A stretch of DNA of 64,000 nucleotides, taken from Diprion similis (taxonomy: Eukaryota; Arthropoda; Insecta; Hymenoptera; Diprionidae). Shown piece by piece: positions 52,888-64,000 of the stretch (the stretch's first letter is position 1; each line of letters opens with the position of its first letter). Both the position numbers and the translations under genes were made by a program. The stretch lies in assembly GCF_021155765.1 (NCBI RefSeq), contig NC_060116.1, forward strand, positions 12,152,001-12,216,000. The letters are read 5' to 3'. The notes below the pieces were generated by a model. That model saw nothing but the letters and a program-made list of their open reading frames with translations. It had not been told where the DNA came from and searched no databases.

Positions 52888-53268
52888 TCGCGAAAAATTT
52901 TGTTATTCTACCTCTGTTTTTTTTACAAATAGTTACAATGAACTGTTGCAAATTTCGTTGTTGGCTCATTCAGGATGTATAGTATTTTCAAATATTTAAA
53001 CCCACAACATTCATCGCCGTCATTTACAACTAATATGATAAAAACTTAGCATATGATTGAGGTCTAGTATAAATATCACGTAGCAAACTATTTGCTATAC
53101 ATTATACAAAAATTTCGCACAGAATTCGTATTCGATATCAAACGAATACGAATTAATTATTAATCGACAGCTGAAAATTAGGTAAATAATAATAAAAACT
53201 GCTTAATAATTTAAACAAAAGTAAAAAATACGCATTGGTTAAAACTTATAACAGTGTTCAACGCAATT

Positions 53269-53274
53269 TTTATT
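53269..53274 (-). terminator. AATAAA polyadenylation signal (minus strand)
   Basis: Lies about 66 bp past the ARHGAP19 stop codon in its transcription direction. Confidence 0.5.
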
Positions 53275-53339
53275 ACACAATGAAGTGTGGTAAAAGTGAG
53301 TTTGAACATTAGATTCAATGTATATACTATATTTCCGTT

Positions 53340-56300
53340 TTAAAAAGAAGTCTCTTGTAACGTTTCTTTTGCTTTTACTGGTTTCAGTGTAGATTCACTC
53401 AATTGTTTGTTCCTTAGAGTTTGAAACTTCAATTTATTTGTAACAGTTTTGTCCAGGACAGATCTTTTAGAGTCGTTACGCTGAAGATTCGTTCCCCTTT
53501 TCCTGGGTGATGGGTTAATAACCTCATCAATTTTCTCTGCAGAGTCATTAACACTGTTGGTACTACCAGAAACTATGCCAGATGTATCGGAACTAGGTTG
53601 ATTTCCATCCAAACAATGCAGAAGACTATCGGATAGCCTGTCTTCGTTAAGAATATTCAAATCTGATTCAGATTGTTCAAAATCGCCAGTACGAGACGTG
53701 AAACTCAAATCAACGGGACTCGCAGTTAGTACACTTCGTGATAATAGATATTCTCGAAATGTACTTGTTATAGAAGCACTACTTCCTTGAATTGCATTAC
53801 AATATTCGTCTTCTATTGATGTCACAAAATTTCTACCCTCATTTAAATTTCCGAAGTTTTCTTTGTCCTCTGTACCACCTTGATTGTCAATTAGCACCAA
53901 CTCACCACTCGTACTGTCTATTTTTTGAGATTCTTCCAATATGGATGTACAACTTTTTTTTCGTGTAAGATCTAAATTTGATCTTTGAATGTTAGAACCA
54001 GAACTGCGAGGCGTCCTTCCATTATTTAATGTTGCAAGATTGCATAAGTTTGACCCAGAGATCATCATCACTGGTTTTCTTGATCGTGGAGTCATCATGG
54101 TTTCCTGTCGGAAGTGTAAATTAGTTTCAACAAAATTTTCATGACTTCTTCAAAATAATATTCGTCTGGCCAATCAATCATTTTTTGACCAGAGTAATAA
54201 TAATTGAATTTTCTGATTGCCTTTTCATATCAAGTAGCAGCGGACATGCAGATTCATTATATGCAAACAATGAGCACATGAATAGAAACAGACGCGTAAA
54301 AATAACATGGGATAAAGAGTGAAAACAGAAAATGCAGAATACATGCATACCTGCATAGCTTTACTCATCTTCGTCGTGCTTTGAGTAATTGGACTCATGC
54401 TTTTGTCATGGTTCGCAATGGGCGTCAATGTGCATTCATTAGCAGCAGCAGCAGCAGTAGCAGCAGCTAGACTTTTTCGCAGTAAATTCTTAGCTGGTGT
54501 TGATGTATGTGCCGTATATGTGTTCCAGAATCTACTCATTACTGTTGGAGGTGAATAGCTTGATATTTCCGAAACTGAAGTTTCTGTCTTTTGTGGAGAC
54601 ATACCAGATTGTATATTAGGCATAAATTTCCTGGGAGAAAAAACCACTTCTATGTTGGATTTTCGTGTTACAGGAAATATCGGGTCTGAATTTTGCCGCA
54701 CCAATTCGCCATCATTCATATTAGAGGCAGTTTCTTTCGAATACACTTCAGGTTCACTTAATTGGCGTGAAAATCGTAGATTTGTCGAGGTATTAATATC
54801 TTGCAAGCTGGAAGCTTTGTTTTGCAGTTTTTCTGGACAGACATTGTTGTCAGATTCACCTTGAGTAAAACTTTCCCTGACCCATTCTGATGATTCATTT
54901 TTTACAGTGTTCTCAAATTTTTCGATGCTTTGCTCTTCGCTAATATTTACAAAATTTACTAGCACCACTTTCTTCTTTGACTTAAAATGCCCCAGATTAG
55001 ACGTGTTCAGGCTCCCCGTGCTGCTGCTTATGTGTTTTACATGCAGTAGATTATCTGCTTCCAATGGCTCGTAGCTATCCATGCTTAGCTCATCATCTGA
55101 TTTACTGAACAGTGTTTTTGGCGGAAGCAAAGATTTCTCCAGGCTCTGTTCAATGCATGCAAATAAGAGAATTTTAGTAACATCGTTGCATTCACTTGCA
55201 GAGTTTGTTAGTACAAATAGCAATTAGCACAATTCATTTGATTCAAAAAGGACATTGACACTGACAAAATATCAGAAATTGAAACAGAATTTCTGTAGTA
55301 AAAACACATAAAAAAGCTGGTATTATTTACCGACGACAATATATTCTCCTCGCTGCTAGATCTGGTGATATTGTTACAGCCTATGTTGATGTCTACTAGT
55401 TTTTTATGGCCCAGTATTTTCTTTTGGAAAATATGCTTCTTTATTGAATCTCCTAGGCTTTTAGTTCTCAAATTTTTCACCTGTCGAGGCGTTCCTTGTC
55501 CGTTTTCTTTATTGAATTGTTTAACCAGCCTGCGTTTTTTCGCAGATTCTGGCATGGCCTGAATATGAGCATACAACTGTGCTAATGCTGCCTGCGTGTC
55601 TTGTGTCGAGTTTGCTTTGGCTGTTAATTTGTGATCGACAAAACTAAACACTGTGTGAGCTGTACCAGTTGCATCTGACGTTGATTCGTTTAACTGTGAA
55701 TGGAAAGAGGGGTATGAAATTTGGGAAAATCGGTTTCAAATAATAAGAAAAAATTAAATACATTAAAAAAAGCTCACATCATTTTTTGTAGGACTCAGAA
55801 GTTTCCTTTCTTGTTCAACCCAGTAAGCTCTAATATCAGTGGCTAGTTTTGGAGGAATGTCGAACATTTCAGTGCCTTTTGTAATCATGAAGGCAACTAG
55901 TCCGGACAAAGTCTGTGAATTTATGTGCAGAGCTTCAGGCGATAGTTTCCTTGGACACAGCAAATGTGGAGTGAATAATGTTGCTAGGCTGTCACAATTC
56001 ATTTTGTTGCTGTGTTCGAAGCTTGCCGTTTTGTTTAACAGCCTTAGAACATTTCTAAGCAGAATCCGATTTTCAGATGGTAATAAAAGCAAAAGTAGCT
56101 GCAATGATCTAAGTAGTCTACATTCGTTTGCTTTCATATCACCACACCATAGCTCTGTTAAAAAAAATGAAGATTAATGAGTGACAAATTTTCACACTCT
56201 GTTGTGGTCATCTAATGGGTATGAGATTCACCAGCAATTTGACAGTGAGCAGGATAGTGCAAGTCTGTTAACAATGGCTCCGGCAATTCGGCTAAGAAAC

Positions 56301-57310
56301 TTTTCAAAACGGAAGCACAGTCGTGAACACTAAATCGGCCATCTTCAAAGTTTAATGGGATTCCCTGATATAGCGCGTTTTTCAGGTCTTGTTGCCTGGT
56401 GAGCTTTCCTGTTCGTCGAAAAATCCCTTCTTGTACGATGCCTGGAATAAAACAAAGGTAACGTTTAATGAATGAATATAGTTGTATTGTGTGTATAAGT
56501 GCTGATTCAAACTTACTTTGTTCAGTTGACAGATATTCAATCAGCTGTTTGACTTGAGTTATACCATCATGTGACAAAGGAGCACCCTCTATCACTCCCT
56601 TCTGTAGATTGATGGTTGACTTGGGCTTTTTTGAGAAGCTTATCAAGCTCCATTTTTTTAGTTTAGCTTTTTCCGCCACACAGTCGCTACTGAAAAAAGA
56701 TATTGGGATTTTAACTTATGCTTCATGATGAATGAGAAATATGGATAGATTTTTCATAGGGTCTAATAGATTGCACCACCGAGCTTTTTCTCCATCACCA
56801 ATATCAAGCCAACACAGCAATCAGTCGCAACTAAAATACAAACCACAAACAGTACGGCAGACGGCATCTTGTGCTTGAGGTCGAGACTAGATTTTTGGCT
56901 TCTCGCCATACACTACTCAACGCATGCAGAACGCATTGACACGAAGGAGAACAGTTCTTGGTCATACTCGCATCCCAACTAAATGCACGTTGACACAACC
57001 ATGTAGGGATACAAATTACAGTGACAATACCAGGCAATGAAAAATAGAAAGAGCTATTGATGGTGCGGTAATTCGAAAATAAATACAAAAAAAAAAATTA
57101 CAATCCGCAAATTAGATAAATTCTATGAGCTGACATTGAAACGTTTGGCTTGACAGTGAAACGATTGCAGTAGACAATAACTCACTCCTCAGTGTTGAGG
57201 TCCAATTCAAAGGACAGGTGCATCCTGACGAGGGTGTGAAATTGTTCAGAATTAACTTTTCGCATTCTGTAAGCCAGCTTTCCGTCGACCCCTTCGTTAA
57301 AGTCTTCCAT
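53340..57310 (-). CDS. ARHGAP19: Rho GTPase-activating protein 19 (RhoGAP54D-type)
   Basis: Seven exons in transcription order: 57310-57186, 56689-56517, 56441-56232, 56154-55778, 55693-55331, 55145-54351 and 54104-53340 (stop TAA). Phases are 2, 1, 1, 0, 0 and 0, giving 935 residues. The RhoGAP domain starts at GVIEGAPLSHDGITQ. It has the arginine finger in EGIFRRTG (about R108), the KSFLAELPEPLL helix and the LATLFTPHLLCP helix. Beyond the domain, ALAQLYAHIQAMPESAKK and LVKQFNKENGQGTP match a block diagnostic of ARHGAP19. In that family the protein stimulates GTP hydrolysis by RhoA and acts in cytokinesis. The C-terminal half is Ser-rich and disordered, with many SP/TP sites and a poly-Ala run (54440-54468). 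It is longer than the human protein (about 500 residues), as an extended tail. Its start lies next to a probable bidirectional promoter. Confidence 0.95.
54440..54468 (-). repeat. (GCT)n repeat encoding poly-alanine
   Basis: A trinucleotide run with one imperfection, inside exon 6 of ARHGAP19. It encodes an Ala-rich stretch with one Thr in the disordered tail, so it may vary in length between individuals. Confidence 0.85.
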
Positions 57311-57723
57311 TTTCGTTATTAAAAATTACGATTAACGTTAAAAATCCTGAACGCGGGACATGTTGTACAACCGACGATTCAAATATTACATAGGCACACA
57401 TACACACACCTACGCGTTTTTGGTCAACGGCGGTTAGGTTCAATGGAAATATATGCATGTATCCGGTGCTTTGTTATGTTCGTAAAATTGACATGATGCG
57501 TAGATTTTTCATGGCCAGGCCGCGAGCAGAAGAGACGGATGAAAACATCGTTGGTATTTTTGTCCGGGCAAATACAAATTCGCTGTATATTAGAGATATT
57601 TTTCACCGACGACCGCACCGCCAAAATACGGATACCATTTCGGCTTACAGTTTCCACGGCAATGGCGAATCACGTGACACGATATCGAGTCTTCTGATTG
57701 GTCGTCGCGGTAGTATCCGAAAG
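57311..57723. promoter_or_regulatory. divergent promoter region ARHGAP19 / FAM193
   Basis: Between the ARHGAP19 ATG and the first likely exon of the + transcript. Visible elements are CACGTGAC (57671-57678, E-box of the USF/MITF type), ATTGG (57697-57701, inverted CCAAT box) and AAGATGGCG (57721-57729, YY1/TISU core). No TATA box is evident. This layout is typical of housekeeping bidirectional promoters; actual start sites are inferred. Confidence 0.5.
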
Positions 57724-58495
57724 ATGGCGTGTGCATCGCTTGTGTGTGAATGGTGTGAAACAAATGCGAAACGCGATAGTATGGCACTCCGTCGTCGGGT
57801 GGCAATTGGCAAAACGGCGTTCGAACTGTTCGAAGGCTCCGCACTACATATACGATGGTACTCTGAAAATGTAACTGCAGAGGTGAGATGCTATGATAAT
57901 TCTTGATTGAAAACAAAGCGTACCTAGCAGGGTGAATGAAGAGGCCTTAACGCTTTTTGCAAACGTCACAGCCGCATTACGGGTTGTAAAAGTTGGATTA
58001 TTAAAAAGTTCAGGGCCAATGACGTTGCCGGCGTTTAGACTTTAAATCAAAATTCTAGTACAGATTTGCGAAATATTTATTAAATTCAATTTGTGTAATA
58101 CACTATTTAAAACAGTCATGTTCTCGTTGTAAATTGAAGTATATTTTTTTCCGAATCAACAAATTTCGTTACCGATAATTTCGAACATTTTCTGGCGTTA
58201 CCAGTCTAGTGAGAGTATGGTGAGAGATTCCGTAACGAGGTTGGCAATTGTGAATCAAGATACATAACTAACGCAGGATTCATTGAGTCCTTTATGCAGT
58301 GCTTTTTTCAAGTTCGGTTTGCGTTGTGTCAGATTAAAGTGCAAGTCTATCGTCAACAATTGCACAACAATTGCGCCTGCCTGTACTGCCGTGTTTATCA
58401 GTGGAAATCTCTCATCGCATACACAGAATTATTATTTGGCATGCGATGACATCTCTTGTAGCGATGGCGAAGCTGAACGAGGGATAGTGAAGTAA
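57724..58495 (+). CDS. candidate two-exon upstream ORF (or 5' UTR exons of the FAM193 gene)
   Basis: The ATG lies in AAGATGGCG. Exon 57724-57882 ends at a gtgaga donor in phase 0. A good acceptor (ctaacgcag) at 58276 opens 58277-58495, which stays open in the same phase for 72 codons to a TAA, giving 125 residues. The product would be Cys-rich (CEWCETNAK, LKCKSIVNNCTTIAPAC, CDDISCSDG) and is not recognised. The same second exon would run on to the FAM193 start at 58664, so this could be a long uORF in a dicistronic-like mRNA, or simply leader sequence that is open by chance. Confidence 0.3.
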
Positions 58496-58663
58496 TAGCG
58501 AACGGCCATATTGAGCGAATGTTGACTGTACGCGTACTTTGCCTGTAGGTATTTACTACACGGCACCTTCTAAAGGCGAAAGATCCAATCGATTGGTGTA
58601 TATCCTCGCGAATATCCAGTGAGAATTTCGCGGCCTGACCGTGTGATTTTCCTTAAGGATAGA

Positions 58664-61600
58664 ATGAGCGATTGTAACGACGAGGTGGATCAGTGCGAGA
58701 AACGAAAGAGCATCGAAGAAGCCGCGATGGGTGACGTCCTGGGTAAGGAATCCAGCAGCAAGGCTAATCCCGAAAAGGATAGTCCTTCTAAGGATCAGGG
58801 GGACGAGGATGGACGCAAGGAGGCTGACGGTGCCTCGACAGTCGTAGTCGAAAAAAATTCTGCTCTCAATCCTCCGTCAACTGTCAGAGAGGTACCCGCA
58901 TTTTGCTACACCCATTAGCATGCTAATCACGGACACGATTTTCCATGTAATCGATCATGTAAACTCTATTTACGAGTTCCAAGGAAGTCTCGTTTCATTA
59001 TCTTCGATAGAACGAGTTTTCACCTCTACCAAGTCAGTTAAATTCCATGTCCCTATTGACGGTTCTTCTGGTTCTGTGCAACACGGCTAACCCAACCCTG
59101 AACTCAATGCTTAACGTTGATATAGAAGGTATATATCAGTTATCTCAAATGGATTGGTTTTATTTTTTAGAATTCAAATGTACATAAAGCTACAGAGAAT
59201 ATTGATGTTGGACGAGATGAGGATGTGGGATCTAACGAGTTGTCATCCATTAAAAGTAATCCAGAGGCTACAATTGACGGTGTTACTGATATGCTGGTTA
59301 TACCTAGTTCTCCGTTACAACGTCCAAAAGGACCGTGTTCTTGTGATGCGTGTAAAGACAGAAGGTAAAACATTTCGTCAACTACCACACTTGAAAGATG
59401 TATACATGGACGTTTGCTTTGTTTTCGCAGGGAGCTTTTGACTGAGCAGTTAGAAGAAGTGACAAGGCTACAGGGATTGTGGATGGAATTGAGGCAGCAC
59501 ATACGTTCGGTCTTCAGAGCAGCTACAGAAACTTCTCGTGTACCTCATTCATCCTGTCCCAAATATGACAAGGCTCATTTGGAAAATATGCATGAAATCA
59601 TTCTGCAGTAAGTGCTTTCTTCTCCTGTTTGTACTTAGCAACAATATATTTTTTTCATCGTTTAATTGTATTACAGATTATGTAAAAGGGATCCTCATCA
59701 GCTTTTTATGAGGCTTGAGGGACAGGCCCAAGATTTTGTTGTGGAGACAAAGGTTCGCCTTCTTGATCTTCTACATATTCGGAATGCTAGCAACCTTGCT
59801 GAAATTTTTCTCACTGGTTGGTAATATATTTGGTTTGACAAATTTTATTTTTGCCGAATTCGTATTTTATTATTGAAACTTATGCATCTTATAATGAGTA
59901 AATAAAGAAAAGAAAGAAAAACAAGGATTTGAAAGTTAGTTCTGATTTGAAATTTATCGCAGAATTTCCGTGTCAGTTTTATCATTATACAATATCATTA
60001 GGAATTTAAAATTAGAACGATTCACAAAACAATTTGTCACTTTAGAACTAGGCCATCTGTCTAAATATATCATTACTAGTTGCAAAAACAGTGGAGTAAG
60101 AATATCAAGTTTTGTTTCCTATTCTATTTTAAAAGTAGCATTGTAGTATCATAAGTATTACATTGCTATATTGTTTTCGACTTTATTTTTTATCTCTTCA
60201 ATCGAAATATGTGAATAGTAAGAAAAGTATATGCTGTCTGTTACTATGTACTAAATATTCCCAAAATATGTTTGTATAAACAGGATTGCTGGATGGATAT
60301 GATGCATTGTTGTCAGCAGCATCTCACTTATCCAGTCTGGTAGAGCCATTAGAGAACGAACATCTTTCAAAGTTTAATCTTACGTGGGATTGCTTGAATA
60401 AACGGCTTTACCAGAGTTGCGTCTATACCGATCCACTTGTGCAAAATAATTTGCCACCCTTTATTGGACAGGTAACAATCATTTGGTGTTGATATTTGAT
60501 AAGGTTAGGGGAAATCATACATAAATGTATCTATGTATAAAAGAATTTCTTACTAATTTGAACTGGATAAAAAAATTATTTTGACCAATAGCATAAATGC
60601 ACCGAATATTTCAGCTACGAAAACTTCTGCCACTAAAGGGTGCTGAATACCAAGGCCTTGTACACAGATATCTTGCTTTTGATGATGAAATGACAAGAAT
60701 CGGGGACATGTGGCCAGAGGCTGAACGACTAATTGACAAATACAAGTACGTATCTGTTATTCCTGCAATCTAATTTAAGAATGATGATTTAGCTGTGTAA
60801 TTCATGCACATTCTTCTCGTCATTCTTTTTGTAGATCTAAATTGAACTACTCACAACTAGTACATAAAAATGATAGATGTTTTAAACTTTCAGCCAGGAA
60901 CAGGCGGCTCTTAAAGCAAAACAGAAAATGCTCAGGGAAGATTGGGAGCTGTTTAAAGCTCGAAGAAAACTTATTCAACAACGAATGTGGAACAGAACTT
61001 CTAAGTTAGTGAATCTTCTTTTGATTAAATATAGTTCAGTATCATATCTAGGTAATTATCAATCGTCAGTCATCAAGGCTAATCTCCACTGTATTTAATT
61101 TTGTCTTAAGCTTTTTTAGGGAAATGAGAAGGAACAAATTAGAGAATAGTAATAAAACAATTTCATAAACTATTACAGTGAGTTGACGGAATTCGATGAG
61201 CAGTTACTAACACTTGCTACGTTGGGGGCAGTCGGAGCATTGAGTCCGAATAGTAGACCACCTAGTCCGAATTCAGACCTTGGTCTAGATGCTCTGAATC
61301 TGCCACTAGACACTGATATTTTAGAAAGTCTGGCGCACGATGCAAACAAGTCGACACATCTACGCCTCGCTGACATGGTGGGTGCGCTAACATCGACCGA
61401 GGTCCTAACAGAGATCAATGGTCATAACGTTGGCCCACCAACAGCATTGAACGGTCATTATAATGAACCAGAATATTGGTTTGGCTACGAATGTGCTGTT
61501 AACCATGTTCTTAATTATGGGTTCGTTACACCGCCACCTTCGCCTAGGTCTGGAAGGTATAATAGCGCACGAATATGGTTTGTTTTGTTACGTTAGTTGA

Positions 61601-64000
61601 AGTTATTTTTCTTCAAAGAAAACTTTTCGTTTTTAGTCCGATCAATGATGAGAGAGTTGATGGCGAGGGAAGTGAAGTAGACATTGGCGGAGGTGACGAA
61701 CAAACATGCGAATGCCATGTCTGCACTGTGCCTCAAACGTCGCCTACTGTAAGTATTTTCAACAATCGTTGTTAAACATACAGATTTATAATTTAATGCA
61801 CATTCCACCCGCGGTGATGTATAGAATGTGAAAATGTTTGATTTGTTCAATTGTATGCAGTATCTTCTATAAATTTTTTTTCTTACTAGCGGATCGGTAA
61901 AGGACCATCTCTTAATCTCAATCTGCAAACAAATAATTTCAATCCATTCCCACCGATTAGCAACGGTTTATCAGGTAATACAGAATTTGTTGCTCACAAT
62001 TTTAGCTACGTACAATGTATGTATTCAAACGATTTTGTTTCTTACCAAATATTTTTTTTTTTTTTGCATTACAACAGGTAGTGTGAATTGTACAGCACCG
62101 AAGAATGGTTTAGTTGATATGAATGGGGTATATCCGCATCTTTATAATCTACACGCAGCTTTTGCTGCAGGACCTAAGAAACCGAACAATCTAGCTTGTC
62201 AAACAAGCTCATCACTGGGTAGCAAATCAGATGAAAAAAAATCTTCTTCATTTGGTACACCAACAAAGAAAAAATCCGAGGATATAAATCTCAATAAGAA
62301 ACAATTAGATGATATTCAGTGTGCTATGGAAGACACAGATTTAAGAGAGACTGAACCGCAACCGTGTCCGTGTGTTTATCAACACGCAAAGGAAATTGTA
62401 GAGAGGAAGAAAGAGGTGCTAGAAAATCCACCTTGCTCTTGTTTACTAAAGTCTAAACAGAAATGGGATACCTGTCCGTGTTTAAAAAAATGTAAGTTAT
62501 ATGTTCAAGTATCCCACTAAAACGTTTTCAGAATCTTTGTCTTATTTGCAACAAAAATATAATATTTTTCATAGCTCGCTCAGATCCCGCCATGACAAAC
62601 GGATATGGACAGCCTGAATCTCTTACCATATCTACTGCCAAACCAATTTCTGCCTCAAGGAAGGCAGCGAATAGGCCAAGCACTACACAACAAACCCATA
62701 TTCAAACAAGGCACTCGACCACCCAGACGCCTAACATCACTCACAACCATAATCATCTACCACATCCTGGTAGGTGTAAGTGACATATCGTTCCATCATT
62801 GATTCTAACAAAGATTCAGATTATCGTAAAATATTCATACTCGCAAACTGTTAAGCTTGATTTTAAAGCTCAAAGGCGAGTTTGCTCTCAATCGTAAGTC
62901 TCCTCTCATCGGATGCGGCACAACAATATTCGAAAAAACAGTGTATTTAGTAGATATTTATATATTGTGCTGTTTAAACACAGGTCCCACTCATTCTCAC
63001 TCGCGTGGTACACTGCCGGATCTCGCGAAGGGTGCAGCAGCTCCTCATCGTGGACATGCTCATCCCAATCATGTTCCACATGCTTGTCACAAACAAGCTA
63101 ACATTGAGCATATAAAGAGGGTGTCTTGCAGCGACCGTTAGTATTTTTGATCAATAATATTAAGTATATCATTTGAAAGTTTTATCAGTAACTATTGAAA
63201 ACAACGTTTTGGTAATTATAGTTGGTGCAGGCGATGGGGATTGTTCAGATTCTGGAAGTAGCCAAGAAGATTCGTGTTCGACGAGTAGTTCAACTCCTAG
63301 AGATTCTAGCAGACATTGCGATTGTTGCTATTGCGAAGTATTTGGACATGGAGTGGTTAGTAGATGTTCAAAATTTATCGCATCATCTAGAAAACAGAAT
63401 TTTATCTGGGGGATACTTGGTTACAAGTTGCTACTTCTGTTTTGCAGCCTTCGGTAGCACCTGTGAGCAGGAATTACAATGAAATGAGAGAGAGACTACG
63501 GCAACTTTTGACAAAGAAGAAAGCTAAGAAGTGCAAGGCGGCGTGTAGTCCACCAAAAACTCCAGTCGAAATCCCACCCTCAAATTCAAACACTGTACCT
63601 ACTTCTAATGTTTCACCTAATCAACCTGTACCAAGGCCTAACACTCCTGTCTCCATAAATCCTGTCCAACACCAAGACACAAGAGATCAGAGGGACTTGG
63701 AGGCGTTGCTTGAATTTATTGAGGGCAATCAGAATAGTAAAAAAGACAATAAGAAGGCGGAAAAGAAGGCGAGACAAAGGCAGAAAAAAGTAAGCAGTTG
63801 GTTACTGAAAAAACTAATTATCAGTTGTTATTGGGAATTTGGTATTTAATAATAATTCAGATTCATTTGCTTTTAAATCTGTCCTTATATTGCATATATT
63901 TGTTCATAATAGTTGGACGAGAAGCTGAAAAAGGACCAACAAGAAGCAGAGAAACAGAGAATAATAGAGCTACAGAAGAAGACCCCTGAAGTTACTATAA
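58664..64000 (+). CDS. FAM193A: FAM193 family protein (FAM193A-like), 3' end beyond the window
   Basis: Sixteen exons with consistent phases: 58664-58891, 59171-59364, 59431-59607, 59677-59816, 60284-60471, 60615-60745, 60894-61004, 61179-61556, 61637-61748, 61890-61974, 62078-62491, 62575-62769, 62984-63136, 63222-63355, 63448-63789 and 63913-64000 (cut). 1023 residues are visible, against about 1265 in human. Diagnostic parts are GPCSCDACKDRR near residue 135, the helical block LCKRDPHQLFMRLEGQAQDF, EQTCECHVC, several CPC motifs, and the C-terminal block CDCCYCEVFGHG followed by SRNYNEMRERLRQLLTKKK. The last block matches human FAM193A very closely. The exon ending at 59816 uses a weak gttggt donor, chosen because only it keeps the frame. 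The start was taken at the first ATG of the frame. The molecular role of the family is poorly defined; the Cys clusters suggest metal binding. Confidence 0.95.

Larger units (their letters stand above)
52679..53339. other. convergent 3' spacer between LSM1 and ARHGAP19
   Basis: AT-rich 3' UTR sequence of two genes pointing at each other. AATAAA at 52882-52887 on + fits LSM1. TTTATT at 53269-53274 gives AATAAA on - for ARHGAP19. No further gene is visible. Confidence 0.65.

Overview
The window is an animal nuclear segment, most likely from an insect and probably a hymenopteran (sawfly-like). This rests on short GT-AG introns, AT-rich spacers full of microsatellites, and a cuticle-type chitin-binding (CPAP1-like) gene. 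The species call is inference. No prokaryotic-style genes, rRNA, tRNA or CRISPR were found. All multi-exon models were built by eye from open frames, GT/AG borders and matching intron phases.

Layout. (1) 1-32467 is almost free of coding sequence. One good coiled-coil exon (4284-4388) is followed by about 28 kb that reads as one giant intron. That intron holds microsatellites, a TA-flanked palindromic MITE (11334-11563) and a pre-miRNA-like hairpin (19161-19244). (2) 32468-36818 carries the remaining exons of a JAKMIP-like coiled-coil gene on +. (3) 39253-46481 is the most unusual part. A small minus-strand gene (39253-41891) and a 10-exon plus-strand gene (42252-46481) start 360 bp apart, head to head, and share a 45-residue N-terminal module. 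The plus gene goes on into coiled coils, a long CxC/CxxC-rich region and a C-terminal fibronectin III domain resembling the first FN3 of RIM-binding proteins. (4) 47001-48823 (-) is a secreted single-CBM14 protein. (5) 48824-52040 is a gene desert with a ~365 bp foldback element and a pogo/Tigger-like terminus. (6) 52041-52678 (+) is LSM1. (7) 53340-57310 (-) is the ARHGAP19/RhoGAP54D orthologue. (8) 57724-58495 (+) is a possible two-exon upstream ORF. (9) 58664-64000 (+) is a FAM193A-type gene cut off by the window end.

Functional relations. LSM1 (cytoplasmic mRNA decay), ARHGAP19 (Rho GTPase inactivation in cell division) and FAM193 are conserved housekeeping neighbours with no evident shared pathway. 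ARHGAP19 and FAM193 are divergently arranged around a CCAAT / CACGTGAC / AAGATGGCG region that looks like a bidirectional promoter. The JAKMIP-like gene and the Cys-rich FN3 gene also share a coiled-coil motif. Together with the head-to-head partner, this suggests a locally duplicated family of coiled-coil proteins, and it is the best candidate for an undescribed system here.
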